This document shows positions 1 to 13,499 of a stretch of DNA of 64,000 nucleotides, piece by piece. The stretch is from Cytospora piceicola (lineage: Eukaryota; Ascomycota; Sordariomycetes; Diaporthales; Cytosporaceae), in assembly GCA_023375675.1 (NCBI GenBank), contig JALQBC010000055.1:62001-126000 (forward strand), read 5' to 3'. Below the pieces are notes generated by a model. It made no database searches, was not told the origin of the DNA, and saw only the letters and a list, made by a program, of their open reading frames with translations. The position numbers and the translations under genes were made by a program. Every line of letters begins with the position of its first letter. Positions within the stretch are counted from its first letter, which is position 1.

Positions 1-2772
1 ACCACAGGCAAACCTTCAGAAAATTGGAAGGGCAAGTGGACATTGTGGAGCGTGGAGCAGGAGAGGGAAGACCAAACCAAAATCAAACAAGCAGCCAACC
101 GTCAGAATGGGCTCGACCCGCCGGCCTGTGGAGCCTCAGAACTGAGATAAGGTGTGGAAATAAGGCCGAACAGCCCCTGATTTTCCTCTTCCCACGGTCC
201 CACGGATGGGGACACCTGGGGGCACTTTGGGGCAAGCTTGAAGGAAGAGGAGGCAAAATAGGTGAAGCTCCGCAGACGCCGCAACGCTGGGCCCCGCCAG
301 CAAAGGCCCAGCCAGCTAGCCTGTCCTCGGTTGATTTTCTTTAGCGGTTGGCATTGCTGGTGAACCCAAAACTTGAGCTAGGGTAGCGGCAGCAAACAGG
401 CGGTTCGTTGCGACGGTCCATTGCGGTCGGTCCCATCCCACACACCACCCCCAACCACAAACCCCTCCCTGGCTGCCCCTGGTCCAAGCCAAATCTGTCA
501 TCCAGTCACGACATGCAAGGCCAAACCCAGAAAGGGCAAGGGACGGGGAAAAGGACCAAGGCAGCCCGGCAGCAGATCACGGAACTGAGGGCTAACCAAG
601 GAACCGCTCTGCCCAAATATCGGTGGGAAATGCCTCAAAAGACGGTGAGGTGCTGCAGAATTTCGCAAGCATATGCTGGTGTTAGTGGTGGTGAGTGCTG
701 GAAACGCCAGAGACTTTTTGACCCGCGAGCCATTCCATATACACGGCACTTAGTTAGTCAACGACCTCGGGATGATTCTAGATGCATGTTGCAATCGTGG
801 GGTGTGTGGCTGGCACATGATCGAGATGCTGCTGTCAGGCTGTGTACTGTATGAGTTAGAAGGCAAATGGTTACAAATGGTTTACACAGAAGCGAGTGTG
901 ATGAATCAAAATCCGGATGAGATCGGCGTGCTGGTATGTCCATACACAGTAACGTCTGTGACAGCGAGCATGGACCAGGGTTCTATGTCATATGGCCCAC
1001 CGGATATGCATCCCCTCTGCATGAACAGCTGCAGCTAACAAGTAACTCTGCTGCAGCACTTTAGCTGTGTCTACTGCTTGGCTTGCTACTTGGCCGGCTT
1101 GGCCGCTCCTTTCTTCAATCTAGGTACATCGTGGGAGCCGCAGAATCATCGGTATGCTTCTTTGACCTCCATGATTATCGAGAACGAGAGGAACAACCCG
1201 TTGAGCTTCCGCGGCTGGTGATTGGGCGGGAAAAAAAAATTCCTGCCTGCGGCTCAAGCCACGATCGACCATTCCTTTGGTAAGCATCAGCCGCGGTTAG
1301 CAGTGGCTGTGCGATTCCTGTCGGTTGCGCTTGTGGCGGTAGAATCGATTGACGTTAGACGACACATGCACATGTGCATGCTCGGCCACCATGCGTGTAC
1401 CTTGCTATTCGAGGCGCTGGCACCAAATCTTTATTTTATTGTGCCTTTTTTCCCTCCTTTTTTTTCTTTCTTTTCGCTCCCTAAATGACGTTTAACCGCT
1501 CTCGCCACGAGCTCATGTTTACGTAGCCTGTCGCTTTGGAGCTGAGTTGGATCACAGGCGCCCTTATCAATAGCAGACAGACTTGAGCTTCGATGCGGCG
1601 ATGTCACAATAGCAAAGCTCATCCCTTCGACATTCGGAAGGATATGATGGTAACCGTATGAAATTCTTGGGCCCCAGTCACACCCGACTGAAGCAGCCGT
1701 AGCTCAACGTACCGATGATTCCAGCCGATTGGCAAAACACCGCGTGTAACTGGGCACCTGAGTACAGCGAGCACCTGATACACGCCGTCATCCACCTAAC
1801 AATGGACAACAAATACGCACTGAAACGGAGTTTGAGGGATGGAAGGCCCCAGGCATCTTCTCCACGTGTTACGGTTCTGTTCTAGATCTGTCGCACTGGC
1901 AAGTCGTGCTCCGTTGAAGCAGCCATATCAGACACATCAGACCTCTTACAACGCAGTTCCCGCGGGCGCGCAAGTCCACAGGCAGATTCTTGAAGGACGG
2001 ACAAGCATCCTCAAACAAAGGCGCCTGGCAGTTCTCATTCCCGGGACCTGTCATCTCCTCCCCCGGTTACGCAAGCCCCGCGTCTGACAGCAACTCCATG
2101 TTTAGCAAATTCTCGGGGTTTTACCGGATTTGCTGGCAGCCTTGTGGACCTGTCGGTGGACCCTGCCTCGGCGAATTCCCGTCTTCTTACTGGCGCCATG
2201 GGAAGTGCAGCTCCCTGCGCGCGCGTGGTGTTTGTTCTTCCCAGCTGCTGAAGATCCCTAATCTTTATGAAAATCTGATTGCGCCATCGGATCCTTCTTT
2301 TGAATCTACGAATGAGGTCTAACAACGTCTTTCAGCCTTACGTAAGGCTGTTCAGCTGCTGAGTTGGAACAAAAAGGCGGTACCTTCCATCTTACAGCTT
2401 CCCCAGCCTCACAGCATGTAGATCTCTGGAGGTGCAGGCTGCTAGCTCCAATGCCACGAGAACCTTGGACTTGCTTATCGGGCATATTGGTAAGCATCAA
2501 AAGCAGAGTCCAGTTGGAGCATGGTTGTCATTCGATTAAGTCTCGCCCATGCGAACACTCTTGCCATACAGCGCAACCAGGTACTACCATGAAGAAATCA
2601 TCGTGGCTCATTGTTGCTTCTGGAACACCACCTCCCTCTGTACGAAGGTCACGATATATAAAATGGTGAGAGATGGGGGAACAATAGAGACAATAGGCAG
2701 ATGGGTGTAAGTCCTTATCATTAGAGGTAATAACTGAGGTAGTGAACCTGGGGAGGGAAGGCCCTATTGATA

Positions 2773-2784
2773 TACCCTAGGGTA
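2773..2784. repeat. CCCTAGGG-centred palindrome
   Basis: TACCCTAGGGTA is a perfect palindrome. The same core recurs at 3319-3332 and 46939-46952, each with longer, different flanks. Confidence 0.6.
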
Positions 2785-3318
2785 AAGTTGTTTAAGTATG
2801 TTGACCTGACGGCAGTCAGGTGACCCCGTGGGCTTGATACTATCAAAATTATGGATTACTACAATCTTCGATATAGCCTCACACTCTCTAGGTCTCAGTC
2901 ACTAGTAGAAAACGAGTGGGCCTAGATCGAATTCCTCTTCCCACCAGTTACTGTCGTCCTCAACACATGTGTCTAGTATTTGGATGCTTCCTGCCAGCTT
3001 TGGCTTAGGAGGGCTTTGTCGCACCGAGGAAGCCACAAACAACATTGGCGCATTATGTTTTGCGAGCAAAACCGTAGCCAGTGCTGGAAGGGCTTCAGGA
3101 ACAGAACGAAATTATTATGACGACCTTTCTGAAACTTCTGAAATAATTCACACTCATTGAGATTATCGGCCCCGGCTGGGGACATGACAAGTTTCATCAT
3201 GGACAAGCGGACTTCGGTTTGGTCACCAAGGCCAGATGATATACCGGACATGGTGAAATTTCAGCTCGCTTGACCATCTAGCCTGGCCAAATAAGAGGTC
3301 TTTACTAGTTGACGTCAA

Positions 3319-3332
3319 TTACCCTAGGGTAA
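3319..3332. repeat. CCCTAGGG-centred palindrome
   Basis: TTACCCTAGGGTAA is a perfect 14-bp palindrome about 1.1 kb upstream of the GH3 start, sharing its core with the copies at 2773 and 46939. Confidence 0.6.
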
Positions 3333-4415
3333 TTAGAGACAATATGCTCCCTAATGTCGCCTCTGGCAAAAGACGTAGTCGGTGCACGAATATGAGAGCC
3401 CCCCCCCCAAACCTTTCTTTATTCCGCCTCTTCTTTCCCCTTATTGTTTTGTTATTGTCTTTCTTCCTTCTACATTTTTCTCATAAGTCTCAAGCAGAGG
3501 GGTATGCAATTGCGTCAGTAGATAAATTTCGCAGCTGCTGGACTGTTCGTTTATTTATCTTTCACTAGCCGACGGTACTTAGGTAGGGGCTGCCTGCCAA
3601 CATGAGGGCGAACGTGGTGCAGGTAGCCATCTATTAGGCCCAGGAAAGATTCACCCGTGGGCAAATGTGTAAATTGGGTGTCTAGATGACTGGGTGACTG
3701 GATGATTGGGTGCACTACCCAGCCGCGTGTAATTGGGATATCTTGATATTTTATGGTTTTTCTTAGTACTCACAGGATTAAATTCGTGCGTCGTATAGTC
3801 TGATAAAATGTATGTATGAATTAAACGGCGCGATATGCTGTGCGTAATGCATTATGTATGGTGCAAGATATGTCAAATATCAGCCGGAGTTCTTGCGGCC
3901 CTCACCAAGTATGCTTCATCCGCGTCGGCAAATCCTCGGATGCTCACTGAATCATCTTTAAACATCACGTTCTCCACTGGCAATATTCCCTTCCCCCAAG
4001 TCTCAGCATCAGAAGCAGCGGATAGACAGGCATTCCCTCTTCAAGGCCATGTCAATAAAAATTGCTGTGAGGGATGCCTGGGAACCACGGTATATATTGA
4101 ATCAACCCCTCTTCGCCGACACTTCCATGTTCAACATGAGTAAGGATTGTCTGCGCACGCCATACTCAGGTATGCCTCAACGGAGACGACATCTGCTTGA
4201 CATGAAAATCGTCATCCCTATCTGTGTACTGGAAAGAATAGACCCACTTGACTACTACGTTTCGCATACATAGAGACGTCAGGTCAACACCTATTTTGCA
4301 GGCTGACTTCACTTTACAATTGACTCGACTTGTTCTTGGTTGCTCAAAAAATCCTTCGATTTAACTGAAGCCAAATTCTACAATATTCACACACTGGACT
4401 TTCGTACTTTCCACC

Positions 4416-6339
4416 ATGGCCGAAAACCCCCACCCAATCACCCGAACAGGAGGGGTGGCTACCGGATCAAAACCTACGTACGAAGACCCTAGATTCCCCG
4501 TCGAAGAGCGTGTCGCGGACCTCATCTCCCGCATGACACTTGAGGAGAAGGCAGGGCAGCTCTTCCACAAGGGCATAACCGGGCCTAGCCCAGACGGCGA
4601 ACTGGCCGGCGCCACCCGCGAGCTGCTGGGGGAACTGAAGATGGCACACTTCAACCTCATTGGCCCCATCACCGACACGAAGCTCGTGGCCGCGTGGCAC
4701 AACAAGCTCCAGCAGTACGTCCTCGACCACACCCGCCTGCGCATCCCGGTGACCCTGTCCACCGACCCGCGGAACCACTTCGACACCAACGTGGGGACGG
4801 GCTCCAGAGCGGGCTCGCTGAGCCAGTGGCCCGAGACGTTCGGCTTCGCTGCGCTGCGCAGCCCGGACCTGGCGCGCCGGTTTGCCGATGTCGTCAGGCA
4901 GGAGTACCTGGCCGTGGGGCTGCGGGTGGCGCTCCACCCACAGGCTGACATAGCGACGGAGTACAGATGGGCCCGGGTCAACTCGACCTTTGGCGAGGAT
5001 GCCGATGTGGTGTCGGAGTTGACTGTGGCTTGTGTGGAAGGGCTCCAGGGGCAGTTCGCAGCGACGGGAGATGGTCGTGAGAGCCTATCGACGACTACGA
5101 AACATTTCCCGGGGGCTGGCCCTGAGTTAGACGGTGAAGACTCGCATTTTGTATACGGCAAGGAACAGGTATATCCTGGGGACAACTTCAAATATCACCT
5201 GGAGCCTTTCAGGAAGGCCATCGCGGCTGGGACAAGGCAGATTATGGTAATAATGCAACCCCCCCCGTGTTCCCGACTACGTATATTGATGCTAAACGAT
5301 CCTTCAGCCTTCATACGCCATGCCAGTTGGAACCAAATATGAGCCAGTCGGTTTCGCATTCAACAAAGGCGTGATAACGGACATCCTCCGCAAAGAGCTT
5401 GGGTTCGAAGGCATTGTTCTCACCGACTGGGGGCTCATCACAGACGCCGTCATCATGGGCCAAGACATGCCGGCTCGGGCCTGGGGTTGCGAGCACCTGA
5501 GCGAGTTAGAGAGGGTCGTCAAGATCATCAACGCAGGCTGCGACCAGTTCGGTGGCGACTCGAGGCCTGAGCTCGTTATCCAGGCTGTGCAGGAAGGCTT
5601 CGTCTCGGAGCCCCGCATAGATGAATCACTCCGTCGTGTTCTCGCTGAGAAGTTCCGGCTCGGCCTCTTCGATGACAAGCGCTTCGTGGACGTGTTGGTA
5701 GCGGGTGAGATTGTTGGATCGCCAGAGTTTGTCAAGCAGGGCAAAGCTGCTCAGCGTGAGGCTTACACAATACTTACGAACCATGGTGGAGTTCTTCCAC
5801 TATCGTCTGTACCGAGTGAACAGAAATACTATGTGGAGGGTTTAGATGTCGATGTCGCCACAAAACGACGCTTGAAGCTCGTCGACACTCCAGCAGAGGC
5901 AGATGTTGCCCTCATCCGCTTGAAGGCACCGCATGAAGCCCGACCGGGCGGTTTCGAATCACGGTTCCACTCTGGATCGCTCGAGTTCCCGGAGAAAGAG
6001 GCAGCACGCATTTCAGACATCATCAAGACGGTGCCGAGTTCGATAGTCGACATTTACCTGGACCGTCCTGGTGTACTTACACCGATCATCAAAGCACAGG
6101 AGGTAGTGGCGTCGAAGGTTACCAGCGGCAGAGGTTCTGCACTAATCGTGAACTATGGTAGCGGCACGGATGCATTCCTCGATGTCTGCTTCGGTACTGG
6201 TGACTCGCTGCCTCGGGGCAAGTTGCCCTTCGATCTTCCGCGGTCCATGGAGGCAGCGAGCAATAGCCGAGAGGATGTGCCCTTCGACACCAAGGACCCC
6301 CTCTTTCGCTTTGGACACGGACTGGACTATCCGCAATGA
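4416..6339 (+). CDS. Glycoside hydrolase family 3 beta-glucosidase-type enzyme
   Basis: Two exons, 4416-5246 and 5308-6339, give 620 residues. The 61-nt intron starts GTAATA and ends TTCAG with a GCTAAAC branch-like site, and the frame is kept in phase 0. The N-terminal half is a GH3 (beta/alpha)8 barrel opening with RVADLISRMTLEEKAGQLF; it carries the conserved KHFPG segment near residue 228. The nucleophile region reads GFEGIVLTDWG in exon 2, with the Asp of TDW as the presumed nucleophile. The C-terminal half is an alpha/beta sandwich ending FRFGHGLDYPQ, the usual GH3 ending; no fibronectin III domain follows. There is no signal peptide, so an intracellular enzyme acting on imported beta-glucosides is likely. 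The start ATG sits in a good context (CCACCATGG). The family is secure; the exact sugar specificity is not. Confidence 0.9.
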
Positions 6340-6866
6340 GTATTCGCTTAGGGGGAGCGGGGCTGTGTTTGATGCCTGGCCAGTCGAAGGGCGGTCGTTC
6401 TCAGAGCTTCGTGTTGGCCTCACCTGCGGGCATTCTTCCAGTTTGATCATCCACAACTTGACTGATGTTTGAGCTGCAGACAGTGGTGGAAGAAAAACAA
6501 CTCCGTATGTCTTATTTGGCAGCGTCCTCATCAGATCCCACAAAGCAGATCAGAGTTTTTCGCGTGGTTGGTTTCTATTAGTAGTCCCTCCTGCGTGTCT
6601 GCTTTTTGTGTGCCGCTTCTTGCCTGCCTGCCTGTCTAAAACCTGATTTGTTTGTGAAACTGGAACTGCACGGTATTTGTCGACGGTGGGCCTCTTGCAG
6701 TCGTAACTAAAGTCCAGATGTCAGCTGCCAACTGTCAATCACTTATAAAGACTCCAGGGTTTCTTTCCGTCCACAAACACAGCACGGCCAAACCATCAAC
6801 ACCAAATCCATCAGCAAACTACATACCACACTCATACCATCGAATACACCTGGGTACCCACAAACA
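6340..6866. other. Intergenic, GH3 to helicase
   Basis: This holds the 3' flank of the GH3 gene and the promoter and 5' leader of the helicase. There is a small CTGC repeat around 6624-6637. I see no gene. Confidence 0.5.
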
Positions 6867-9800
6867 ATGGCGTTCTCCGAAGAAAAGCGTGGCATTGGCA
6901 ACGCTTCCATTGCCTGGTACGAATCAACCAGTCCGCTTCGCGTGGACCTAGTAGGAGATTTGGCAGGGAAGGAGTTGTTTGTCATACATGGGGACGCGTT
7001 GATGCTTTACTGTATCACCAAGGCCAAGGTCGATCTGCAAGGTATGTCTAAATCCTGTGTGAAAGAAGCTTCGGGGCTAATCATTACACATATACAGAGG
7101 GGTTCCAGATTTTGCATGCCGTTCATGCTGTCGAGAGCTTCCTGTGCAAGCTGAAGGAGCGCGGCTGCAACTTCCACATCGCTTGGATTCAAGATCACGA
7201 AAAGCTCTGCTTACCTCAAGGAGTGCCGAAGGAACTTCAGAGCCAATACTTGCTGATAAGGGCGATTTTGATACGGCATCTTCAACGACAACAACCTGAT
7301 GGTGTTTGCAAGAGCTCGGCCGAAAGCCAGACCATATCATTCGAGTTCAAGAGCATGAATGACTTGGACTTCGAGCAATACCTGACCCTCAATGCTATAC
7401 GATTCTTCCTTTGCCTCGAGGGTCCTGTCTTCGATGCGTGTACCAAAGCCTCTGCCATATCATTCCTCAGTATTGCGCATCACCTGGCAGCCAGAGGGTA
7501 CAGTCTTGCCTTCATCAACGACATTGAATTCGCAAGCTCAGGCGTAGGTGGTCTTCCATTACACCCAAGGAAATTTCTCACTGACTTGCTCTGATTATCG
7601 TCAGGTTCGATCCTCTGTCATATCGCCTATGGCGTCAAGAAGGCTGATGGCTATTGTTCTCCCGGAGCGACCCACGAGCAGTTACGACCCCGACATCCTG
7701 CTATACCATAACCTTCAGATCGCAACAAAAGACTGGACACCCTGGGAAGACGGCCACTCATTGTCCGAGCGGGAGATGTGTTCCTTCTATGCACTTTGTT
7801 TCATGGCAAAGATGCGTCAAGAGGAACCACGGGACTTCTGCACTTGGGCCTCAGCATTCATAACACATCTCGTCCTTCTCAGACGGCTTCCGCTGTCACA
7901 TCGATCCTTTGATGTGGTACAAGTCCCAAACATGGTCTCTGCCACCACTCTTTTGTCGGAGCTCTCAAGTACCTGCCTTGGGTTGCTTGCCGACTTCCCC
8001 CATGACCTTAAGTGGGATCTCAAGTGGGATCTCTTCGATCTTCTGGACGGGAGGTTGCTCAGATATGTTCTGGGGAAGACCCCAAGACTTCCCAATCCTT
8101 TGGCTACAGAGGTACAAAATTTCGCGACAAAAATGACACAGGTGACAGGCATCGATCTATCCAGCCACCTGCCTTCTTTCGACACCACTAGCACCATCAC
8201 TTGCCTTGGCGTACAGAATAATAATGACACAGTCCCGAAGACTGGGAATATCTCCCCTGAATATGGAGTTCTTCCATTCAGCAACCCAATCTTGGACGAT
8301 TATTTGAAAGATGTTCGGCTGGCACCAACTGCTATGTCTGAGCAGGATTCTCTTCCCGTAATCTTCAAGGAGTTGTCTCATTGGCACAATGCCCGCGTCT
8401 CGGTCGACATCAAACACATTGCACCGCCTAGAACAGGACGCCAACTTAGAGCGTATTACAAGCAAATGGCCGCAATCATAGTCTACTCGGCGAGTCTCAC
8501 CAACGCCTCCGGGAAGATGATTGACCCGGAGGTCATTGTGGTTGCGGACGAGCTTGGCACCCAACCCGAGACCAAGGTCCTGAAGAATGAAAGCACTAAA
8601 GGGTTCAAAAAGGCAGACAGCAAGCCAAAACCCGGCAAAGCAGGCAAACAGGCTGGAGCAAAGAAGGGCCAGAAGAAGGGCGGAAAGGAGCTGGCCCTGG
8701 AAGCTGCCCAGGCGCGGCAAGAAGAGAGAGCCAAAGCCAAGGCTAACGACGCCTTGGTGTCTTGGGGGCAGCAGTGCATGTCTCTCGAAAAGGAACCCGA
8801 CCTGACCAAGAGATACCTCAAAACGATCAAGTACCTGAATGGCATGAACGACACACTCAAATCCGTCGTCGGGACTGAGGTTTCATTGTACGCTTGCAAT
8901 AGCCTAGCCTCAGTGTTGACCCGACCTGGACCTCATCCTACAAAGAACGTGCACATTTCAGCTTTGATCTGGTGGACCATCCAAGACATCAGCAGATCAA
9001 ACCTAGTATCTTCTTCCTCTTTTAAGCTGTTCAAGTCCTTCTCTAAAGCTCTTCAGCTACCGGCGGAGTTTGTGTCCAGTACACCAGCGCCTAACAGCCG
9101 TCCTTTACCATTCCCTGGCGTCTTCGACAGCAGAGGCAGAACACCGACCTTGACCCCAGCCAATGTCGAGTTCCAACTTCAGCATTGCGGTCCATTTCTG
9201 GAGCGAAGTTTTGACCCAGCACCCGACTCTCGTGTACCTTTCAACCCCGACGCTTGGCAACGAAAGGTCTTGGATGCCATTGACGCATCCAAGAGTCTGT
9301 TCGTTGTAGCCCCCACCTCGGCAGGAAAGACGTTCATATCCTTCTATGCTATGAAGCGTGTACTGAAAGAGAGCAACGACGGAGTTCTCGTCTACGTCGC
9401 CCCTACAAAGGCACTTGTCAACCAGATTGCTGCTGAGATTCAGGCTCGTTATACCAAGAAGTATGGCCACGATGCGAAGTCGGTGTGGGCTATCCATACG
9501 AGAGACTACCGAGTCAATAACCCCGACAAATGCCAGATTTTGGTTACTGTCCCGCACATACTCCAAATCATGCTAATGGCGCCTTCGAATGCTGAGAATC
9601 CAAACTCGTGGTCACGGCGGGTGAAGCGCATTATCTTCGACGAAGTCCATTGCATTGGCCAGGCAGATGATGGTGTTGTTTGGGAGCAACTGCTGCTCTT
9701 AGCTCCATGTCCCATTATTGCGTTGTCGGCCACGGTGGGCAACCCGCTCGAGTTCAACGCCTGGCTCGAAGAGTCGGAGCGCGCCAAGGGCAATGAGTTG

Positions 9801-12455
9801 GAAATGATCATCCACTCGACGCGATACTCCGATCTCCGTAAGTTTCTGTGGCATGCGCCGCAAGACTTCTCCTTCAATGGCTTGCAGCCAATTGAGAGGT
9901 TGCCGGTGCCAGGCCTGGATGATGGCAGCGATGTGGCATCACGATTCTTTTGCATTCACCCTGTGGCCAGTCTTATCAATCGCAACCGTGGGACTATCCA
10001 GGACCTCAGTCTCGAGCCGCGGGATTGTCTTTTGCTATGGAAGAGTATGCAAAAGCATCAGGCTGGCGAATTCACTCTTGACCCATGCCTACATCCTCAA
10101 CGAGCACTGCCGGACACTGTAAGAAAGGCCGATGTGGCGAGGTATGAGACGATGCTAAAAGATGAGCTGAATTCTTGGATGAGGAACCACAAGTCTCCAT
10201 TTGAGGACGTCCGGAGGGACCTGCAGCCTCGTTGCCAGGCATCTCCAATGTCGAGCACAGCTCTCAAGGACCAGCTTCTTCCGCTATTGACGGATCTCCA
10301 GTCTCAGGGAGCTCTCCCAGCAATCTTCTTCAACTACGACCGAGTGAACTGTGAGGACTTTGTTTTCCGGCTCATGAAAGACCTGACAAAGGCTGAAGAG
10401 TTTTTCAAGTCCTCGGAACCCGAGTGGAGGAAGAAGATGGCGAAGTTTGAGAAATGGAAGAAGGCAACCGACAAGATCGAGACTGTGGCCAAGAAGGCTA
10501 GTAAGAGCAAATCGAAGGGCAAGCGAGATGAAGACGATATCGACGACGGTCGATTGCAAGACGACCCTAGCATCTGGGCCACCTTCGATCCCAACGAGCC
10601 CCTTACACAGTTCTCCTTTGCCGATGAGACCAAGCTTACCCCTTCGGAGCTCGAAGAAACGATCCACCCGCTTCGGTTCAGTGAGATCAACCCGGACATT
10701 GTTGCGGCACTTCGCCGGGGCATCGGCGTTCATCATGCCGGCATGAATCGCAAATACCGGCAGACTGTCGAGATACTCTTTCGTAAAGGCTTTGTCACCG
10801 TCGTCTTCGCCACTGGAACTCTTGCTCTGGGCCTCAACATGCCTTGCAAGACTGTGGTCTTCTTTGGGGACTCGGTGTTTCTGACTGCGCTCAACTACCA
10901 CCAGGCTGCGGGTCGTGCTGGCCGAAGAGGCTTCGATCTACTTGGAAACGTCGTTTTTGTCGGCATGTCCAAGGAGCGAGTATTTGAGATCATGTCTTCT
11001 AGATTGCCTGACCTTCGCGGACACTTCCCGTTATCAACGACCCTCATCTTGCGAACCCTCGGCCTACTTCGTCATACCGAGCACTCGGACTACTCTGTCA
11101 GTGCAGTGCAGTCTCTCTTGTCTCAGACACGTCTTTTTCTGGGCGGACCAGCTGACCAGATGGCCATCAAACACCACTTGCGCTTCTCCATTGAGTATCT
11201 CCGTCGGCAGCATCTCCTCGATCGTGATGGTGCGCCACTCAACTTTGCTGGCCTGGTTGGCCATCTTTATTTCACCGAGGACGCTGTGTTTGCCTTCCAC
11301 TCACTTTTGAAAGAGGGCTATTTCCATACCCTCTGTGCTGAATTCCGACACAGACCAGACGCTGTCGTGCTCAAGGTAGTCCTTGTTCTTTCACACATCT
11401 TCTGCCGCATCCCCACCCACGGCTTCAGAAGAAGCCGTGGAGAGGCTGTCCGTCATTCACCGTCAGTGGTGTACCTTCCACCCCTGCCAGACGATGCGCT
11501 GCAGATTCTCCGGCAGCACAACAAAGACACACTGGACATATTCAAGAGCTATGTCGGCACCTTCGTCGAACAACATTTGCACAATAAGTCAGACCAACTT
11601 CTTCCTTTCACCAGGTTCGACGTTGGTACATCCGGAGACACTTCGAGCAATACAAATCTCTTGGAAGCTTTGAGAGATGACCACCACCTCCCACCAACGA
11701 AACTCCGCTCACCCTTCGATGCCCTCTCCGGATTCGATGACCACTCATTCGGCTCCATCCACGAGCTGTGTAGCACCGTACGGAGCGGAGTGTTCCTAGA
11801 GGAGTCGGCAATCCCGTTCATCCCCATCTACCCGGACGACACTGAGGGTGTGGCTTGGAACGCGTACATATATGACTTCTTCAAGCACGGCGACATGGAG
11901 GCTCTGGTAAGGGACAACCAAGTCAAGAGGGGTGATGTATGGTTCCACTTAAAGGACTTCTCTCTGGTCCTGGCGACCATCGTCACTAGCCTGACAAACT
12001 TCCTAGCTCTCGACACAGGTGGTGATGGGGACATGGCAATGCTGGATGTCCAGGATGCCAACGACGCCCATCAGGAACACATGGATGCGATAGACACGGA
12101 TGAGGATGTTATCACCGAGGTCGAGGCTGCACAGGCTGCCAATGGTGGACTTGATGCGGAAATGGCGGGTTCTGCGACGCGCAAAAAGACTAAGAAGGTC
12201 AAAGTTGCCGAGTCCTGGGAAGACGATGACAGCCCTGATGATGACGCAAACATCGGACCAGAGGCATCTTTGAACTCAAACGGCGTTGGCAGCCACTGCA
12301 AGCCACGAATGTCAGGAGCATCAAGGGATGGTACTGAGTCTGCTGCATTACCTGCTTGGGAGGGCGACGGTGGGAAGGATCTGATCCATGTCTTGCGCAT
12401 CTTTCAGAGAGTACAGCAAAGCTTCGACGAGAAGTTCAGGAAGATATGGACTTAG
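6867..12455 (+). CDS. DDX60-like PIN-domain Ski2-type DExH helicase
   Basis: Proposed exons 6867-7041, 7098-7543 and 7605-12455 give about 1823 residues. The first intron (GTATGT...TACAG) is clear; the second is inferred from frame and a TCGTCAG acceptor, and its donor is less certain. The N-terminus (FVIHGDALMLYC, FQILHAVHAVESFLCKL) resembles the PIN-like module of DDX60. Helicase motifs follow in order: Walker A APTSAGKT near residue 776, DEVH near 885, SATVG soon after, HHAGMNRKYRQ near 1249, FATGTLALGLNMP, and QAAGRAGRRGFD near 1306. A Lys/Ala-rich linker lies near residues 530-590 and an acidic, Lys-containing tail near 1690-1760. DDX60 family proteins act in RNA surveillance or innate immunity in animals; the role in fungi is not established. 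Family confidence is high. Confidence 0.9.
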
Positions 12456-13499
12456 ATGACATGTCATGACTCCCGGTGGCATTGGTGGACATGAGATGGT
12501 ATGAACGTGCTAGTCAGCTGTATGCGCGGGTCCGAGCCTAGCAATTCGCCTTGGGGTTGTTAGTGTTGATGTATAAAATGAGTGAGAGCCATATGGATAT
12601 CTGATCATGGAGAGTATGGAAAGCCTTCATAGATCCGATAAGTAATAAGGCGCAATATTGCGAATTTCTAAGGATACGAAGTGACTAGTGATAGCTTTCG
12701 GGTACGATTGGCATCAGAGTAATCATGGACATTGTAACAATATAACACCAAAATAGGAGATCCAGAGTAGTGCAACCTTAGATTCCTGGAACGTAGTATG
12801 GCTAGACCTACAAGGGAAGCTCCCATATAACATGATCAAAATGTAAATATAACTTCAAGATGGCAATCATGGAATGCAGCGAGTATGCCCTTGCGTTCTT
12901 GAGTAGTGGAGAAGTCGTGCGACTGTATCTCGTACTGCTTCTCGCCCCGGCGCAATACAACTACACATGCATTATCGACGCATTTTTCCCACGGCAAGGC
13001 TACCCGGAGTGTTGATATATTCTTGCTCTGACTATTCAGTCATTCGATCTTGACCTAACGGCGTCTTTTGTCTTTTCTGAGATGATGAGTCTGACCCGAC
13101 GCGGAGTTCCGAGTCACCGTCACATATTATTACTGGTATTGCTTTGGCTGTGATGCCCATCACGGCATTTTGGAAGTTGCGTATGAAGCCGTTGGAACCC
13201 CCCCCCCCCCGAGGTCGGCTTATGACACCTCTTTCGACCATTGTCACCATCATCAAGTCGATATAATCATATTTTGTTTTTTGATAGAATGAAATTCACA
13301 GCCCGAAAAGCTCCTTCTCTAGTAGGGAGCAGATTGTTGTTTTATTACGGCCTGCGTCCCGCCAGTCAGGCCGATATTCTCCAGATGATGCAACCAGGAG
13401 CTTTCCAACAGGAAGGATTCTACATCCGGGTTATCCACCATGATTTTATCTCTGTCCAAAGCTCGATATAATCAGCACCTAGCGGCTGAGTCCTCATTG
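12456..13499. other. Intergenic with 13-C tract
   Basis: This is the 3' flank of the helicase gene followed by featureless sequence. A run of 13 C lies at 13198-13210. Short open frames around 13030-13470 have no recognisable similarity. The extreme N-terminal part of the NACHT relic that follows may extend into the last bases but cannot be read. Confidence 0.4.

Larger units (their letters stand above)
1..4415. other. Gene-free stretch, left end
   Basis: I recognise no gene here. The open frames are short, overlap on both strands and lack domain-like sequence or sensible splice partners. Visible landmarks are two copies of a CCCTAGGG-centred palindrome (2773-2784 and 3319-3332), a run of 8 C near 3401 and a TATATAAAAT string near 2655 with nothing obvious downstream. 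The last few hundred bases must contain the promoter of the GH3 gene starting at 4416. Confidence 0.5.
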
